From Ancylostoma caninum (taxonomy: Eukaryota; Nematoda; Chromadorea; Rhabditida; Ancylostomatidae), in contig JBAJFG010000488.1 of NCBI GenBank assembly GCA_037903475.1, forward strand, positions 806,001-870,000: DNA of 64,000 nucleotides. The letters are read 5' to 3'. The position numbers and the translations under genes were made by a program. A model generated the notes under the pieces. It was not told where the DNA came from, did no database searches, and saw only the letters and a list, made by a program, of their open reading frames with translations. Shown piece by piece: positions 36,101 to 48,243 of the stretch. How positions within the stretch are numbered: the first letter of the stretch is position 1; each line of letters starts with the position of its first letter.

Positions 36101-38156
36101 CACAACTTGTACTTTTCGATGCACTGCTTAGTGTGCCTCTTGTAAAATTTTACACATTAGCACAATATGCGCGCCAAGCCTACGCAAAAAATATAATTGG
36201 GTGGTAGAACTAAGCTCGACTGACGGCCTAGCTGTTCCTAAAAATCAAAAATGTTGGGTAATGTTTTGGAAAAAGCTGTACAATTGAACAAATGAACAGC
36301 AAACGATTGAATGCAAAACGCCAAAACTCGATATAAGTCGAAAAACGCGCATCGCGCCCTTGTCTCCGTAATTTTGAACCACCCTGTATAAGATGTCCAC
36401 TTGTGAAAAACCTTAAAAAATTGCAACTTTTTGCGACAACTTGATGCATATGCAAAAATGAAAAATAACGAGAATGTATCATGACTGACGCCAAAATGCC
36501 GTACAAGGCCATGTCCAAGCTCATTCACTCCTCTCATTTGAACGGTCTCGTATTCGCTAAGCACAGCTCGCAATTAATCACATAGATCGATAAAATGTCT
36601 ATATTACAACAATCGGGGCAGCGTTCGCATTACCGCTGGATTTAAACAAAAATGAATCAGCCTGCGTTACAATCAATGGGATGAACGAATTGCCTCGCTT
36701 AATAGCTGCGAGCGTCCCTACATTAAATCAACTACCACAAAAACAGCCTGAGCAGCGAGGAGGTTCAGAATTACGCTATGATTTGAAAGATGGAGTTTTG
36801 ATTAGCAGCAATAACCAAAATAAACATGGGAGTTTTGATTAGCAGCAATCAACCGCCAGCTAGTTTTCTTATCAGCAGTAAAAATCTTGAAGTGTTTCTA
36901 GGTAGGCGAAGTTTTCTCCTTCTCATATAGCAAAAGCTCTTGCCCATCGACACAATAAGTTATTCTCGCGTGATTTGTATATGCCCCCGCGAACTACATT
37001 GGTAGCAAAACAAGCCGACTTTTTCTTATGAAGTAGTTTTGGAAAATTTGTCCGTCTCAGGGCAAAAGGATCGTTCGACTACACTAACCATTTAGGTCAC
37101 TAGAAAACTGTTCGCTTCAGATATAAGTCTTAAGCATGAACATATGCCATTTTCAACATCTAAATGCAGAGGAGAATCTCAAAATTCCCTAGTTTCCATA
37201 CTCACATTTAATCAAATCTAATGGTGCTTAATTACTGCAGAACCTCTCTTCACGTTTCGTCATCCCCAAGGGAAATTAACGGTGGCTAAGCTACTTCCGA
37301 TAACAGCACATCACAAAGAAATCGATACTGAGGAGGTAAACAAGAAGCATGCGCAAATGAATTCGGAGTGACTGTTCGAAAAGGAAGGATTATGGCCATG
37401 AAATAGAAAGAAAATCTAACTTGAAAAAAAAAGAAAAACTCTAAGGAAACTGGTGAGAATGTAAACCTTTCGCTGGCTCCTCTTTTTCTTCGCCTACACC
37501 TTCTGCAACTTCAATTTCCACTAAGGGTTGCCCAACTCGTGCTACATCATCTACGTTGAAGTGCCTGAAGAATGCCACTATCTAGACTGCAATTACTATT
37601 TAATTCAACTTCAAAAAAATTAACTAGAAGGAGGAAGGAAGAATACAACAAAACCTACAATTTCTTGATCACACCATCATATCGACTCGTGATTGTAACG
37701 GCTGCTTTGTCGCTTTGTACCTCACATAAGTTGTCGAACTGCGAAACTGTATCACCAACTTTGACATGCCTAGAAGCAACCCTCGAATGATTTCTTGCAG
37801 CATTAGTCACTAATGAAAAAGGAAAACAAAACACTTGCCATTCCTTTATTTGCACTTCAGCTATTCCTTCACCAATATCAGAGAGTTTGAATTGAATGAT
37901 AGGGAGTAAGGCGGCTAAAAAGTAGCTTATTTCAAATCAGAAAACAAGAGAAGTTATCCCATCGCAGAATTTTTCCCACTGTATTTCAGCATACTAACTC
38001 TCACCAACCAAATGCAGAAAGCTGCCATAAATATTAACTACAAAAGGAATACCTGAAAATAGCAAAACATTACCTACCTCTAGACAAGTGTAAATTATGA
38101 ATACTAGTATAACTGATCAATCTTCCTGGTAGTCGAAGAAATCGAGCAGCTAGCAT
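30120..38156 (-). CDS. dbt-1: Branched-chain 2-oxoacid dehydrogenase E2 (dihydrolipoyl transacylase)
   Basis: Fifteen exons on the minus strand join in frame to 457 codons plus a stop: 38156-38078, 37914-37839, 37769-37659, 37564-37467, 33496-33360, 33295-33208, 33146-33079, 33001-32891, 32384-32289, 32213-32136, 32070-31994, 30687-30573, 30495-30394, 30317-30232, 30171-30120. The order is a basic mitochondrial presequence ([13 protein letters not shown]), a lipoyl domain ([13 protein letters not shown], lipoyl lysine in QSDKAAV), and a Pro/Ala linker. An E3-binding domain follows ([34 protein letters not shown]), then the transacylase core ([24 protein letters not shown]) and the active-site motif [18 protein letters not shown]. 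The last motif is the DBT type. In the mitochondrial matrix the protein moves acyl groups from branched-chain 2-oxoacids to CoA. Length fits the family. Intron 2 uses a GC donor. The symbol follows the C. elegans name. Confidence 0.96.
31200..31850. repeat. Minisatellite in DBT intron 11
   Basis: Degenerate units of about 25 bp with the theme GTTGCCTG(A)CCAGTTTCCGG are clustered at about 31670-31850, with older copies at 31200-31310. They lie between exons 12 and 11 of the DBT gene and carry no splice signals of their own. Confidence 0.65.
33514..36386. mobile_element. 2.87-kb TIR element inside DBT intron 4
   Basis: The ends are CAGGGTGGTCCAAAATTACG and the inverted copy ending 36386, about 26 bp long and flanked by TA on both sides (33512-33513, 36387-36388), as in Tc1/mariner superfamily elements. 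A nested inverted pair sits inside: ACTTGGGTACCCGCAGCC near 33588 and its complement near 35505. The interior also carries the repeat shared with 4.0 kb. No transposase is recognisable, so the element is non-autonomous. It makes up about 72 percent of the 3.97-kb intron. Confidence 0.75.
36777..36860. repeat. Short tandem duplication in DBT intron 4
   Basis: GAGTTTTGATTAGCAGCAAT occurs twice about 44 bp apart. Confidence 0.7.
37770..37838 (-). other. GC-AG intron (DBT intron 2)
   Basis: The upstream exon ends GAATG and the intron begins GCAAGT and ends TTCTAG. Splicing here gives GAA TGG CAT GTC (EWHV), which is what the conserved lipoyl domain requires. The nearby GT (CAAGTGT) would break the frame. 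Confidence 0.85.
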
Positions 38157-38198
38157 CTCCTGTACCAAGTCGACACTAACACTACCCCCTGAATCGAA

Positions 38199-38220
38199 GA
38201 TCTAAAGATGAAAAAAAAAA
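38199..38220 (-). promoter_or_regulatory. Probable trans-splice (or 5' UTR) acceptor upstream of the DBT start
   Basis: On the minus strand a run of ten T is followed by CATCTTTAG, with AG at 38203-38202, 45 bp before the ATG at 38156. No upstream exon is evident. In nematodes such an unpaired acceptor close to the start usually marks a spliced-leader site. A 5' UTR intron is the alternative. Confidence 0.5.
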
Positions 38221-39700
38221 CGGTGAAAACGCAAGAAATGTGGAAGCCGCTTGTTCGTGGGAAAAGACCAACTAAAAACCACTTTCCAGGGAAAAGGCAA
38301 CAAAAAGGTCCACGCCATTCTGTGCAGCTACTCCAAAAATTCGGAAAAATTCGCAATATGCAGCAGCGCACGTTCACTGATAGGAAAGCAGTTGCGTAAA
38401 CAAGTAGCCATATCACTACTGCCGAAATTTGACACGCAATAAAAATGGGTCGTACGCAACAACGGCTTACACAACCGGTTCGACGCGAATTTGCTCGCCG
38501 AGATCGCGAGAGGCGGGCGCAGGGGGGAGGCTCATCGTTCTGGACAAATTGAAGATAATGGTTAGTGGATGCGGTGAAGTAGCACGTATAGGAGGTGTCA
38601 TTCTGGCTGATTCATCGAAGGGAGCTGTCGCGTCGCGGCAGCTGATTGGAGCGCCGTTATACCACGCCACAATGGGGTGCGTAGGGTGTCACCGAATCAG
38701 TTCGGATGCAGTCGCATGTATGCGAGAGCTAGTGGGCTAATGCAGACGGTAATGATATGTGAGAAAAGGTGGAGTCCTCACCAAAGAGAGGACTGGGACA
38801 GTAGAAACTTCAGAAGTAGAGTTATTACGGAGTTTATTTTAAATTCAAACAACCATTGATAGATGCCCAAGCAGCAATAACATTGATAAGCTAGTGCAAG
38901 GTTCTTGTCACTTATGTAGAATAATTCAGCTATACACCCAATGGGATTCTGGTAACATTATCTAGCCATTTCCTAGTGTGATTACTCGACAAGCTGGTTC
39001 ATTCATGTCTCTCACACTATTTGTTAATGGTGTAGGCTGGAGGGGGGGGGGGGGTGGGGCGTCTGTTTATTTTTGTCATCATTTTTTTAAACAATTGTTA
39101 TTAAATGTTTCTTATTATGGCCGATATTTTTTATTATCTTTTATTTCCATCTGAGTCCCTAAAGTAGGAGATCAAACACCTCTCCACTCTCCCGAGCACC
39201 TTCTGCGTCCGCCACTGGTATCTGCAGAATTCGAACTGCAAGAGAAAAAAAAGAGTGCCATGAAAATTATTTCCAGGTGTTCCTCCAGAATTAATCCTAG
39301 AACGCTCGCAAGGAAAATGGGTCTAAAACTAAGGGTTGACGCGGCTTTGGAACATAATTGTAGCATATGATTCTCACTATTTGGCTATCTGTCACCCAAA
39401 AGTATTTGGAAGAACATTCGCTCATACTTTGAACATGAGGATTATTTTCACCAATTTCATATTCATTTTATATCGGATCGCTATTTTTGAAGGACTTACA
39501 TGTTACTCTGGGATCAGAGTAACGAGAAAAAAGAAAATGCCAACTTTAGTGTTAATATAGGGAAAGAATGCAAATAATATTCATAATCGTGGTCGGCTGT
39601 CAAGCAACTTGCTGTGCAAACTTTGAGATCTTACTTGTTACTACTTACTCACCAATCATACACCCTACAAAAACTGAGTTTCGGCACAGAATCGGAGACA
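38221..39700. other. 5' flank of DBT; GC-richer patch, poly-G run
   Basis: About 38430-38740 is GC-rich with several open frames on both strands and no domain. It is the expected place for the DBT promoter, though no motif decides it. A G-run interrupted by one T lies at about 39043-39058. Confidence 0.35.
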
Positions 39701-40878
39701 TCAGGTTGGTGCGGAATTAATTGCCGTTTTTTTGAGTATGCACCAATAAACTTGCCTTTTTTTGAGTATGCACAAATAAATTTTCCTCTCCTGTGGAATT
39801 TGAGCAGTTCCAATCAAATTTGTGCGACATTCTGAAAAGGCTTTTCCTCCTGGGAAGCCAAATGGGCATTCTGGCTAGATATTTTTAACAGCTTTTTGTG
39901 GAGTTGCGAGCAACTGATAAGCCGGCGCGATTTTCGGGTGGTCATGGTTAGTGAATTCAAACTCGAAAATTCTGAATCGGAGGTGTCCGCTAACCTCGCA
40001 TTTGTTCAGGCTTAGAGTCGCCTTCCCAATGGACAGTGAGCTAGAAGTTGACGAAGTTTTCTTCCTACGATTTCAAGCTGAAATGCTACCATGGTCGTGG
40101 TCGAAACAAGCAACAGTGTGCGAAAGGTGCGGGCGTGAACACCACAGGATCTGACTGGTAACCAGCGTCTCACCTAGCGTGACATCTTTCAAAATTAATT
40201 TTTCGTCGCAAAACGACTCATTTCTAGGCCATAGAGTAAGCTCGGTTTTTGTAGATAACAGGTAGTGCGGATGGGTATGGGCAGAGACGTTTTCCCACTT
40301 CTAAGTTTTCCTAAACAAAATTTTCGCTTCAAGGAGGTTGTATCAGGAGTTTGGTGGTGCTGTAAGGGTGTGACTGACGCAGCCTTCTCAAACCTAGTTA
40401 GGCATTGACAGCAGAGGCCTAGTATTGTAAGTTCCAGTCAATCTCCAAAAATCTGCAATAGATATGGTAGGCAATGATGAACAGAATGAGGCTTTCTCCT
40501 GCTCCGAGGTGGAGCTGAGCCACTCCCTCAAAAATTCACCCGGCAAAAACTGGGGCAGTAAGGCGTCGAGATTCGCATCTATCCTCCTCGATCGTCAGAC
40601 CTTTTCCTTACTGAATATCACTTTTTCTAAGTTCCAGATGCAAACCTGTGAGAGCAGCAGATTGCTGGACTGAAGCATGCTGAAATCGCTCTCCAAAAGT
40701 TTGTGAATTGTTGCTATATCGGTTTTTATTGTAGAGGCATGGAATATGCACTACATTGTTGGGAAGGATCTGCCGAATAGAATGGATGCTAAACTGATTA
40801 GCGAAGTTGTGTTTAAGCCGACTTATAACACACTGAAATGAAGTGTTCGTTTTGGCAATTAATTTCGCACCAACCCGA
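39701..40878 (+). mobile_element. Degenerate mariner, 1.18 kb
   Basis: The left end (TCAGGTTGGTGCGGAATTAA) and right end (its near-perfect complement ending 40878, then TA) are mariner-type inverted repeats. A 40-bp tandem duplication (TTTTTTTGAGTATGCAC) follows the left end. Near 40664-40800 one + frame reads AEIALQKFVNCCYIGFY and GMEYALHCWEG, matching the layout of a mariner transposase C-terminus (FYxxGMxxLxxRW). The rest is broken, so the copy is dead. Confidence 0.6.
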
Positions 40879-42202
40879 TACTTTAATGATCATCACAACA
40901 AGGGCTTAAGCTTTATAATTGTAAGGTACGGTGCGGATCTGTGATTGGCCGTGTGGAGAAGATAACCAATTGCAGAGCGTCGCCTGACGGCTCTCCCCAG
41001 GTATATCGCCCCACACCCGTGTATCAAACAACCTCCAATGTACATATAACCTCCTTGGGCGGAATTTAGGCAAGAATTTTATCCTCTCGAGATTTCTGAA
41101 GCAAAGGATTTTTAATTGTGCTTCTCGTGGTTCATCACCACGTTCCCCACTCCGTTTTCCGAAGTTTCTAGAAATTTGTAGATCATTCCGATGCGAAAAA
41201 AAGAAAAGAAAATCTGTCTCAGATTGTTGAACTTACTGTTTTTCTAGCATTATCCGAGCGTTCACGACGACTAGCGCTGATAACTGCTAAAAGCGCGATC
41301 GCACAAAAACAGCGATGAAACAAGAAGATAGCTTCTTGTTTTCGCACTTTTCCGTGGGGATATTCGAAAGTATGCGATTCTACATAGTCTGCAATAGACC
41401 GATATATAGCGATAAATGGCTCTGCTACGCACACATATAGCCTCAAAGTCTGAGGGTTACACTAAGATGGTGAATTGCCCAACGACGACGAAAACACTTT
41501 TTGTAACCGACCTCAGTACCACAGTCGTGAAGCGACCTTCAAACTCCATGTGACAAATTAATCGATCAAAAGATATGCCGCTGTTCCATAGAGAGGAAAA
41601 ATGGGAAATATGAACGGGCAGGCAGGCACAATTTATTTTATTATTCAAATTTCCGCATTTTTTTTTATTTTCGCAATTTCCGAAAATAAAGAAAGAATAC
41701 CGAAAGGTCGGGATTCCCAACTTTTTGTATGAAGTCTTGACCAGTGCTGGGACCATTTATCATAAATTAGGGGGAACTGTGATAAGAGAACAGGTTAGAA
41801 TTCGCTAGAGGGAGGATCGATTCGAATAGGAGATAGGAGAACGGACGGAGGGGGGAATGTGCAACGCTCCTTCGATCCTGACCAAGACATTTGTAGAATC
41901 AAAATATCGGTCACGTTGAGACAAAAAAAAAATGATGACCGTTGCCCAGTTGAATGCACCGTCCCACCCCAAAATAGTCTTTACATTTTTACGTGGAAAG
42001 AATCTCCAGGAACTACTGATTACAATGGTATTTCGAGCCTCAATTCTCCTGTGGGCGGAACCGAGTGACAGCGCTAGAGCAGTGTCTGAACCTTTCACTT
42101 TCGGGAGTGTTCCTCATGGGGAAATTCATAATTCTTGTGAGAGTTCCTCATCCACTCCTTATCAGAACAGAAAATGCGCTCCATGTGTGACGAGCGAAGA
42201 AG
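40879..42202. other. No gene recognised
   Basis: No domain-bearing frames. About 42095-42180 (AATTCATAATTCTTGTGAGAGTTCCTCAT) resembles the arm of the 48.24-48.56 kb fold-back and flanks the palindrome that follows. Confidence 0.35.
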
Positions 42203-42414
42203 TACAGGGAACTCCAAAGGTACGCGGACAGGGGCGGGACCGCGGTGCGCCTCTGCTGGGCAGAGACACGAGCGCTCTGCATGTGGCTCTGGTTTCTCTG
42301 CTTCTGCGGCAGAGAGCAGAGAAACCAGAGCCACATGCAGAGCGCTCGTGTCTCTGCCCAGCAGAGGCGCACCGCGGTCCCGCCCTTGTCCGCGTACGTT
42401 TGGAGTTCCCTGTA
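42203..42414. mobile_element. 212-bp near-perfect palindrome (fold-back element)
   Basis: TACAGGGAACTCCAAAGGTA at the left is matched by the complement at the right, and the arms are almost identical through to the centre near 42308 (CTGCGGCAG). Because of this, the same reading frames appear on both strands. The TACAGGGAACTCCAAA end is shared with 46694-46853. Confidence 0.9.
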
Positions 42415-44967
42415 CATGAGGTGAAAACTGTGATTTCGGGGTGACGGTCAAGAGGTGCGCTCGAGAAATTCTCGCACCCCTCTCGCACATCGCTTGCACC
42501 TATAATTGCGGGTGTCGTGTAAGAGCTGCCCATGTCGGCATCAGCTGCTACCAGCTAATGTAGACGGTCCTCCGAACAGAGCATTGCCGCCAGAAATGTC
42601 CCGCGCGGCAGAAGGCAGTCGAAGGTGAACAGTAGACGCGAACATCGCGGATTTAAAGCTGCTGAGAACTTTTGATGCCAGGATGCCAAAACCTTATTCA
42701 CCCATGCAACCATAAAATCCACTGTTAGCAGTACATACGCTATACTATATACGCTACTAATGCCTAAATATACATATAAATAATCAAGAAAACGGTAGAA
42801 ACTTGTCGACTGTGCTGAAGGCTCCTTCAAGTAATGTTAATGAGTAGAAACTACGGCGAGGTTTTGAATGTTGATCTTGCAGAATGTATCTCAGCAGCCA
42901 TGTAGACATGATCGACGGCTTGGACTTCAACATTCCCATGGTTTTTGGAGAGAGAGAGGTTCAGCACCATTCGTATTTTCCAACTATGTAAATTTTTTTT
43001 CAAAAAAAAATTGACTGGTTTGTGCCCGTTTTGAGTGGGAGTTTGCTATTACTATAGTACGAAGCCTATAAGCAATAAGTTGTAAGTCTTGATCAAACGT
43101 CAAACGAAACTCGGAGGGCACATCTATGACTAACTAATTCGTCTTGAGGTGTTGTCAGATGATCCCCCCAAGCCCTAGTTCTCCATTTGCAGGGATTTCT
43201 CCTTACTAGGGATATGCTACAGGCAAAGTTGATCCTTTCCTAGAGTGCTAGGTCACTTTCGTAGACACTACTTAATGACTGATATTCTGCATACTCCCTT
43301 TATTTTCTAGGCAGTGTTCTAGGTTACGTAGAATATTGGGTCTCCATAATCTTCCCGATGCTCGATAGGGGAATATCAGTTGAACAGTCCAGATGCCAGC
43401 TGAACAGACGAACAGACTTCCAAGCTTTTTTAAGCGAAAGAGACATTTTCTAGCTTTTTTTAACGGTAACGAGTAGCAAATCCCGGTCAAGACTCAAGGT
43501 TCTAAGCACGGAGTAGTGGGTGAAGTCAGGCAAGGCCAATGATCATCTTAAAAATAAAGTTTGAAGGAGCACTTCAACGAACCCACAAAAAAAAATCAAA
43601 AAGCACCTACGTCTGGTATTTCTGCTCATGTGATAAAGGTCCTCACAAAAACTCACTGAATTAAATAAGTTGTCAAGATGAAAAGTGCTTCGAACTTCGA
43701 GGGATCTATATTTATTTGCTTTAAAATTCACTGCAATAGTTTATCCTTAAGTGATCTAGGCTGGAATCTTTCTGATACCACTGTGACTCGAAGGAGCAAG
43801 TCAATGATTGAGAGCTTAATTCTGGATTTCATACTCATTCACTTACGTTGAGATATTAGAAAACATTTTACTCGAACTAATTCCTTTCGATATTGTCAAG
43901 CACTATAGTGCTGGATGGACCGTCATTACAGTAGTGTACTGTTCGACGCCACGATTGCCTGAGTAATGCTTTGTTCAATGGAGTTTTTGAGGTTTTGGGA
44001 AGATGAACATGAAAATCTCCTCGTACGTATAATCTACATATGTGTACAGGAGATTTTAGTGGTTGAGGCTCATAGCGCGTCTACACCACATGCAAAATAC
44101 CACCCTGGGAATCTGAGCATTCGCACCTCTTAATGATAGCGCCGTTTTATCGCTGCACTATTTCTGCACTGATCCCCTCCTGTCTCCGTCTTACGTTCCC
44201 ATAAAGGTGATGCGGCGTAAGCATGGGCGTCCCCCACTGGAGTCTTTGATATGTAAAAACTTCTACGACTGCATCCGCGCTTCCGCACTGCATTTTCGAT
44301 AGTTTAAGAGCTATTGGAACGCTCCATTCCTAACAATAAGCACATGTGGAGGCGTGGCCTCGAGAGGTACGAGTGTGGACGAGTTTTGTTGCTTTGTGAT
44401 TACCTCCACTACCAGCAGTATCTATGGCAGTTTTTGCTAGTTTGGACCTGGAAGGCGCTACAACAAAATGATTGCACTTGTACCACGCCCCCTCCGGAAA
44501 TGACTGTGGTCTCGAAAACAACTCATATTAAAATCTTCCCAAGAAACCAACCACAGCGTCCAGACCAGCGTGATGGACGTAACCTGCAATTGGTAGTGCA
44601 AATAAACGTGCTTCTCATAAACTACGATTAGATTTCGGGATTTCCAGCAAAACATGTTCTTATTGCATGCGATCGACCCTACCGCTGGGTGGTAGCCGTG
44701 CATGCATGCATGACTCACAGAACGGGTTGCTATAGCAAGCCTTTGTCCCCTTCACGAAGCGATTTCGCAACTTCTGCTGCGCCTGTAAACACGTCACTTC
44801 TTCCAGTGCATCCGTAATCACGCATGGATACAGACATGTTGTTCCTTCATTATGAGTTTTTCGTTTCCTTTCACCCGCAATTCTTACGGCTGCTTACTTG
44901 CGACGGATTGCTGTTCAACTCGTACTTATGTACCTCAAATCATACGAGCGCTGACAGAACTTGATAC
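42415..44967. other. No gene recognised
   Basis: AT-rich, with short unsupported frames on both strands. No terminal repeats were identified. Confidence 0.3.
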
Positions 44968-45560
44968 TATTGTACTTCAGCGGCCCCACTGTCGACCCCA
45001 AACTCAAAATCATGGACCTCTCTGAAGACTTGCATACAGGGGTAGTTCGATGTGCTGATCACGAATATCATATTCATTTCGCATGATGATATCGATTTTA
45101 TTGATTTTACCGATTTCTCCTCGGGTATTGACCTCCGCTCGGATCTATCTGAAAATTTGCCTACTGGGGTTTCTGAAGGTGCAGGTTGCAAATATGATGA
45201 AGATTTCGCAAGAAAAGGTCGACTTGATGGGGAAAACTTCAGTAAAGCCGGCAACTACACCGCCCTACAGATAAAAACCTGGAGAAAACCAACGAAATCG
45301 AGAATGTGATGCAAAACAGCTATTATATTCGCGATCAGCAACTTCAAAAACCCTAATTGCACTTTCCAGAGAAGTTTGAGATATGAGTTGAACTTGGAAA
45401 AAAAATCGATAAAATCAGTAAAAACGATAGCATAATGGGAAATGAATATAATATTCGTGATCAGCACCTCGAATTACCTCTGTATGTATGCAAGTTTTCA
45501 GAGGAATCCATGATTTTGAGTGTGGGGTCAATAGTGGGGCCGCTCAAGTACAATAGTACC
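44968..45560. mobile_element. About 590-bp palindromic MITE
   Basis: The left arm (ACTATTGTACTTCAGCGGCC, then CATATTCATTTCGCAT) and the right arm (complement ending TACAATAGT near 45557) align over about 160 bp. GTGCTGATCACGAATAT occurs in both arms in opposite senses. No coding frame is present. The arms recall the dispersed repeat at 29.3-29.7 kb. Confidence 0.7.
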
Positions 45561-46392
45561 CAGAACTTTGCTAGATTTCTACTGACAAATGACCTCGGAA
45601 ATTTTGTACACGCGGTCATTTCTCTCATTAATTGCGAGACATGCGCTATTGCCTGAAGCGAAAATTTAGGGAATTTACATGACAGAAGGCAGAATCTATA
45701 CACGGCCTTTACATCAGTGTTGATATGTAGTAGAACAGTATTTTCCTTCAATCTGTTCCTAATTGGTAATGTAACATCTCATCATCACGTGTAATACGTA
45801 AATACTTACAATAACAAACCAACCATTCTCACCACCCCCCCCCCCCCCCTACGCTAGAAGCCGTTTGAATATTTAGAGAATGGAGAATTAGAGAAATTTC
45901 TGCGGTTCACGCATGGATGTCGCGCTTGAAGAATTGAGCGTTACTAAAGGTCTGCGCTGCGCGGAACTTTGCTAGAGACTGGTCATATTCCTCCTCCCGT
46001 TCCGTCATTCTCATGGGCAACACGAATGATTCCGCCGTTTTTCTTCCTGGAGCGCCCAGCGCGTGATTGGGGCGCGATGTGCGATATAGCAATTGCTTCA
46101 AGCGAACAGACTTTACCGATCCCAGTGTGCTGTGCGGTCGCATTGCTGCATATGTATATGGCATTAGTCACGCTTGCCACGCAGAAAAGTTGATACAGTG
46201 AATAGGGAGGGAGAAGATAATTCCTGATAAATAGAGAATATTCCTGTTCGCGATAGCGCGCGAACGAACTGAGTTTCCATTTCTGCCGCGTCGAGACAGC
46301 TCAAAAACCGTGCAGTTTCGATGCGACGCCTCAACCTCTCCGCGCGGCAAGCATGAATAACGCCCATGAGAAAATGGTCATTCACTTTGACA
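45561..46392. other. No gene recognised; poly-C run
   Basis: A C-run lies at about 45834-45849. No supported feature otherwise. Confidence 0.3.
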
Positions 46393-46667
46393 TCTACAGT
46401 GAGCGTCGATGGCTGTGCGTTTCTCGCGGACTCGAAAAGCACGCGACGCGACCACTCCGCTCCCTCTAGAATGCTCTCCGCGACAACAAACCATGGAGTT
46501 CTCTTGATTTTTCGATGGTTTTCTTGATAGTTCACAATAGATATGATGAGAAACTATCAAGAGAACTCTGATTTGCCACCACAGCGCCAACTTCAATGTG
46601 GGCGGTGCGACTCCCCGCGCACTTCCTGTGTCCGCGAAAAACGCACCACCATCGACACTCACTCTAT
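46393..46667. mobile_element. 275-bp fold-back element (TACAGTGAGCGTCGA ends)
   Basis: TCTACAGTGAGCGTCGATGG at the left and its complement (ACCATCGACACTCAC) at the right enclose a secondary palindrome near 46490-46580 (AGAGAACTC / GAGTTCTCTTGAT). The same ends occur at 51376-51597. Confidence 0.65.
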
Positions 46668-46693
46668 ATTTCGTTGCTAAACGAAACCGCGAT

Positions 46694-46853
46694 GTATAGG
46701 AAACTCCAAATGTACGCAAACAAGAGTCGGGGCCGCAGCGCGGCTCTTTTGGGCAGAGACGCAGGCGCTCAGCATGCAGAGCGCCCGTGTTTCTGCCGAA
46801 GAGAGCCGCGCCGCGTCTCGACCCTTGTCTGCGTACATTTGGAGTTCCCTGTA
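46694..46853. mobile_element. 160-bp palindrome, same family as 42.2 kb
   Basis: AAACTCCAAATGTACGCA and its complement bracket GC-rich arms containing GGGCAGAGACGC and its partner. It is more diverged than the 42.2-kb copy. It lies immediately beside the 46393-46667 element. Confidence 0.75.
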
Positions 46854-47559
46854 TGTACATAGTGCAGTCGATTTGTTTTTGGAGTGTGGATGGCGTGACA
46901 GCGGCTCTGTTGTTGTTGGATCCTGCGACAAGGTTGGCCCACAACAGATCTCTGATCAGTTCAGCGTTTTTGGTGAGTTTTATCACTTGTTTCCTTTTGT
47001 GGTTCCTAAAGAAGTTCTGAGAAGGAACATTACAAAAGGAAACAAGTGAAAAAAAACCTACCAAAGACGCCGGATCGATCAAGGACCAGCTGTTCGACCA
47101 GCCGCGCTGCGTGCTCCCAGTTCCAGCAGCATCGCTACTACATACGGTTTACGCACTCCAAAAACGAATCGACCATCAGTACCTAAGTGACACTTGGCGA
47201 GGTAAAGTCGTTCCGAATTACAGAGGATGAGGAACACTCTGACTGTACGACAACAGTCGCATTGCTTCCACTGTTGTGGCCGCTGGATCATTCTCAAGAA
47301 TTTAAAACCGCTTTCATCTATGAAGTCATCCTAAACTTCCTACTCGAGCGCAAGCTTTTTGACGCATTTTTGATGCATGTAAATGCTGGTATGTTCAGGT
47401 GAATGGAGGAATTCGTAATAGGACCATTGGAGAGTTGGCAAGGAACTGCAAAGGTTATCGTCAAGTCGGTGGGTTCTCACAGTTCAAACAACTTTTTTCC
47501 TCATCAGTATCTAAAGCGATGGTTCATCGGAAAGCTAATAAAAAGGATAAAGTGGTCGG
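46854..47559. other. No gene confidently recognised
   Basis: The frame at 47187-47402 (+, 71 codons) and the opposite frame at 47079-47297 look moderately coding-like but match no family I know. Either could be an upstream exon of the macro-Deltex gene; nothing in the sequence shows it. Confidence 0.25.
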
Positions 47560-47835
47560 CGTTAATCAATCCCGTCACGAGGGATGCGCCACCCATTCGA
47601 CTTCACCTGAGCATCGTAAATGCGTTGAATGCGTATGTGCCCTGTACAATGACTTGCGGGGGGCACCCGATGTACCAAGTCAGTGCTTCATCCTCCCAGA
47701 CTCCTCTGGTACCAATTTACCGACCCCGGAGGATGGAAGGCTTGGTTGGCCTCGGGCGCGATCGAACCATCGATCGTGTGCGTGCGCAGCGAGCCTCTTA
47801 CCACTGCGCCACACGCGCCCAGTCAACGGAAATCG
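47560..47835 (-). repeat. tRNA-derived SINE
   Basis: On the minus strand the head reads GTGGCGCAGTGGTAAGAGGC, a good polymerase III A box, followed 30-odd bases later by GGTTCGATCGC, a B box. A non-tRNA body of about 180 bp continues to the left. This is the structure of a tRNA-derived short interspersed element. No A-rich tail is obvious. The apparent 152-codon + strand protein across it is an antisense artefact. Confidence 0.65.
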
Positions 47836-48243
47836 GAAAGCTGATATGGGGAGATAATGCGCTAGAGAAAGTGATTTGCTTATACTCGTTTCCATCATTA
47901 AAAATTCTCGTGGGTCTGCCTAGATATAGGGAACGTTATAGTCTGTTCCACGGGGGAAGATAGTCGGGGAAACGCCGCAGAGAAGAGGAGGGCTAGAAAG
48001 TGCGCAGAGAGTGGAGAGGGTGAGAGAGAAAAACAGACCCTGCGCACGAATACTCAACTGTCATCGCTGGCGAAACAGACTATAATCATGATCGCAAATC
48101 TCGCAATGAGAAATGCCGTTTGGACAACTCTGACTGGCTGCCCTATCATTTATCTACATGTTTTCTCAAGAATTAAACCAGCTGCAAATGATAACGGCTG
48201 AATGGGTATATAAATGAAGGAGCCTTTGGGCGGAGCTAAATAA

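Noticed and set aside
42095..42533. Mirrored ORFs of 81 to 170 codons on both strands
   Set aside because: They come from the two arms of a palindrome; near-identical peptides on both strands betray the inverted repeat.
47760..47835. Possible functional tRNA gene
   Set aside because: A and B boxes are present, but the acceptor stem and a clear anticodon arm do not close, and a SINE body follows.
47399..47963. 152- and 186-codon plus-strand ORFs
   Set aside because: They run antisense through a tRNA-derived SINE with A and B boxes; no domain is present.
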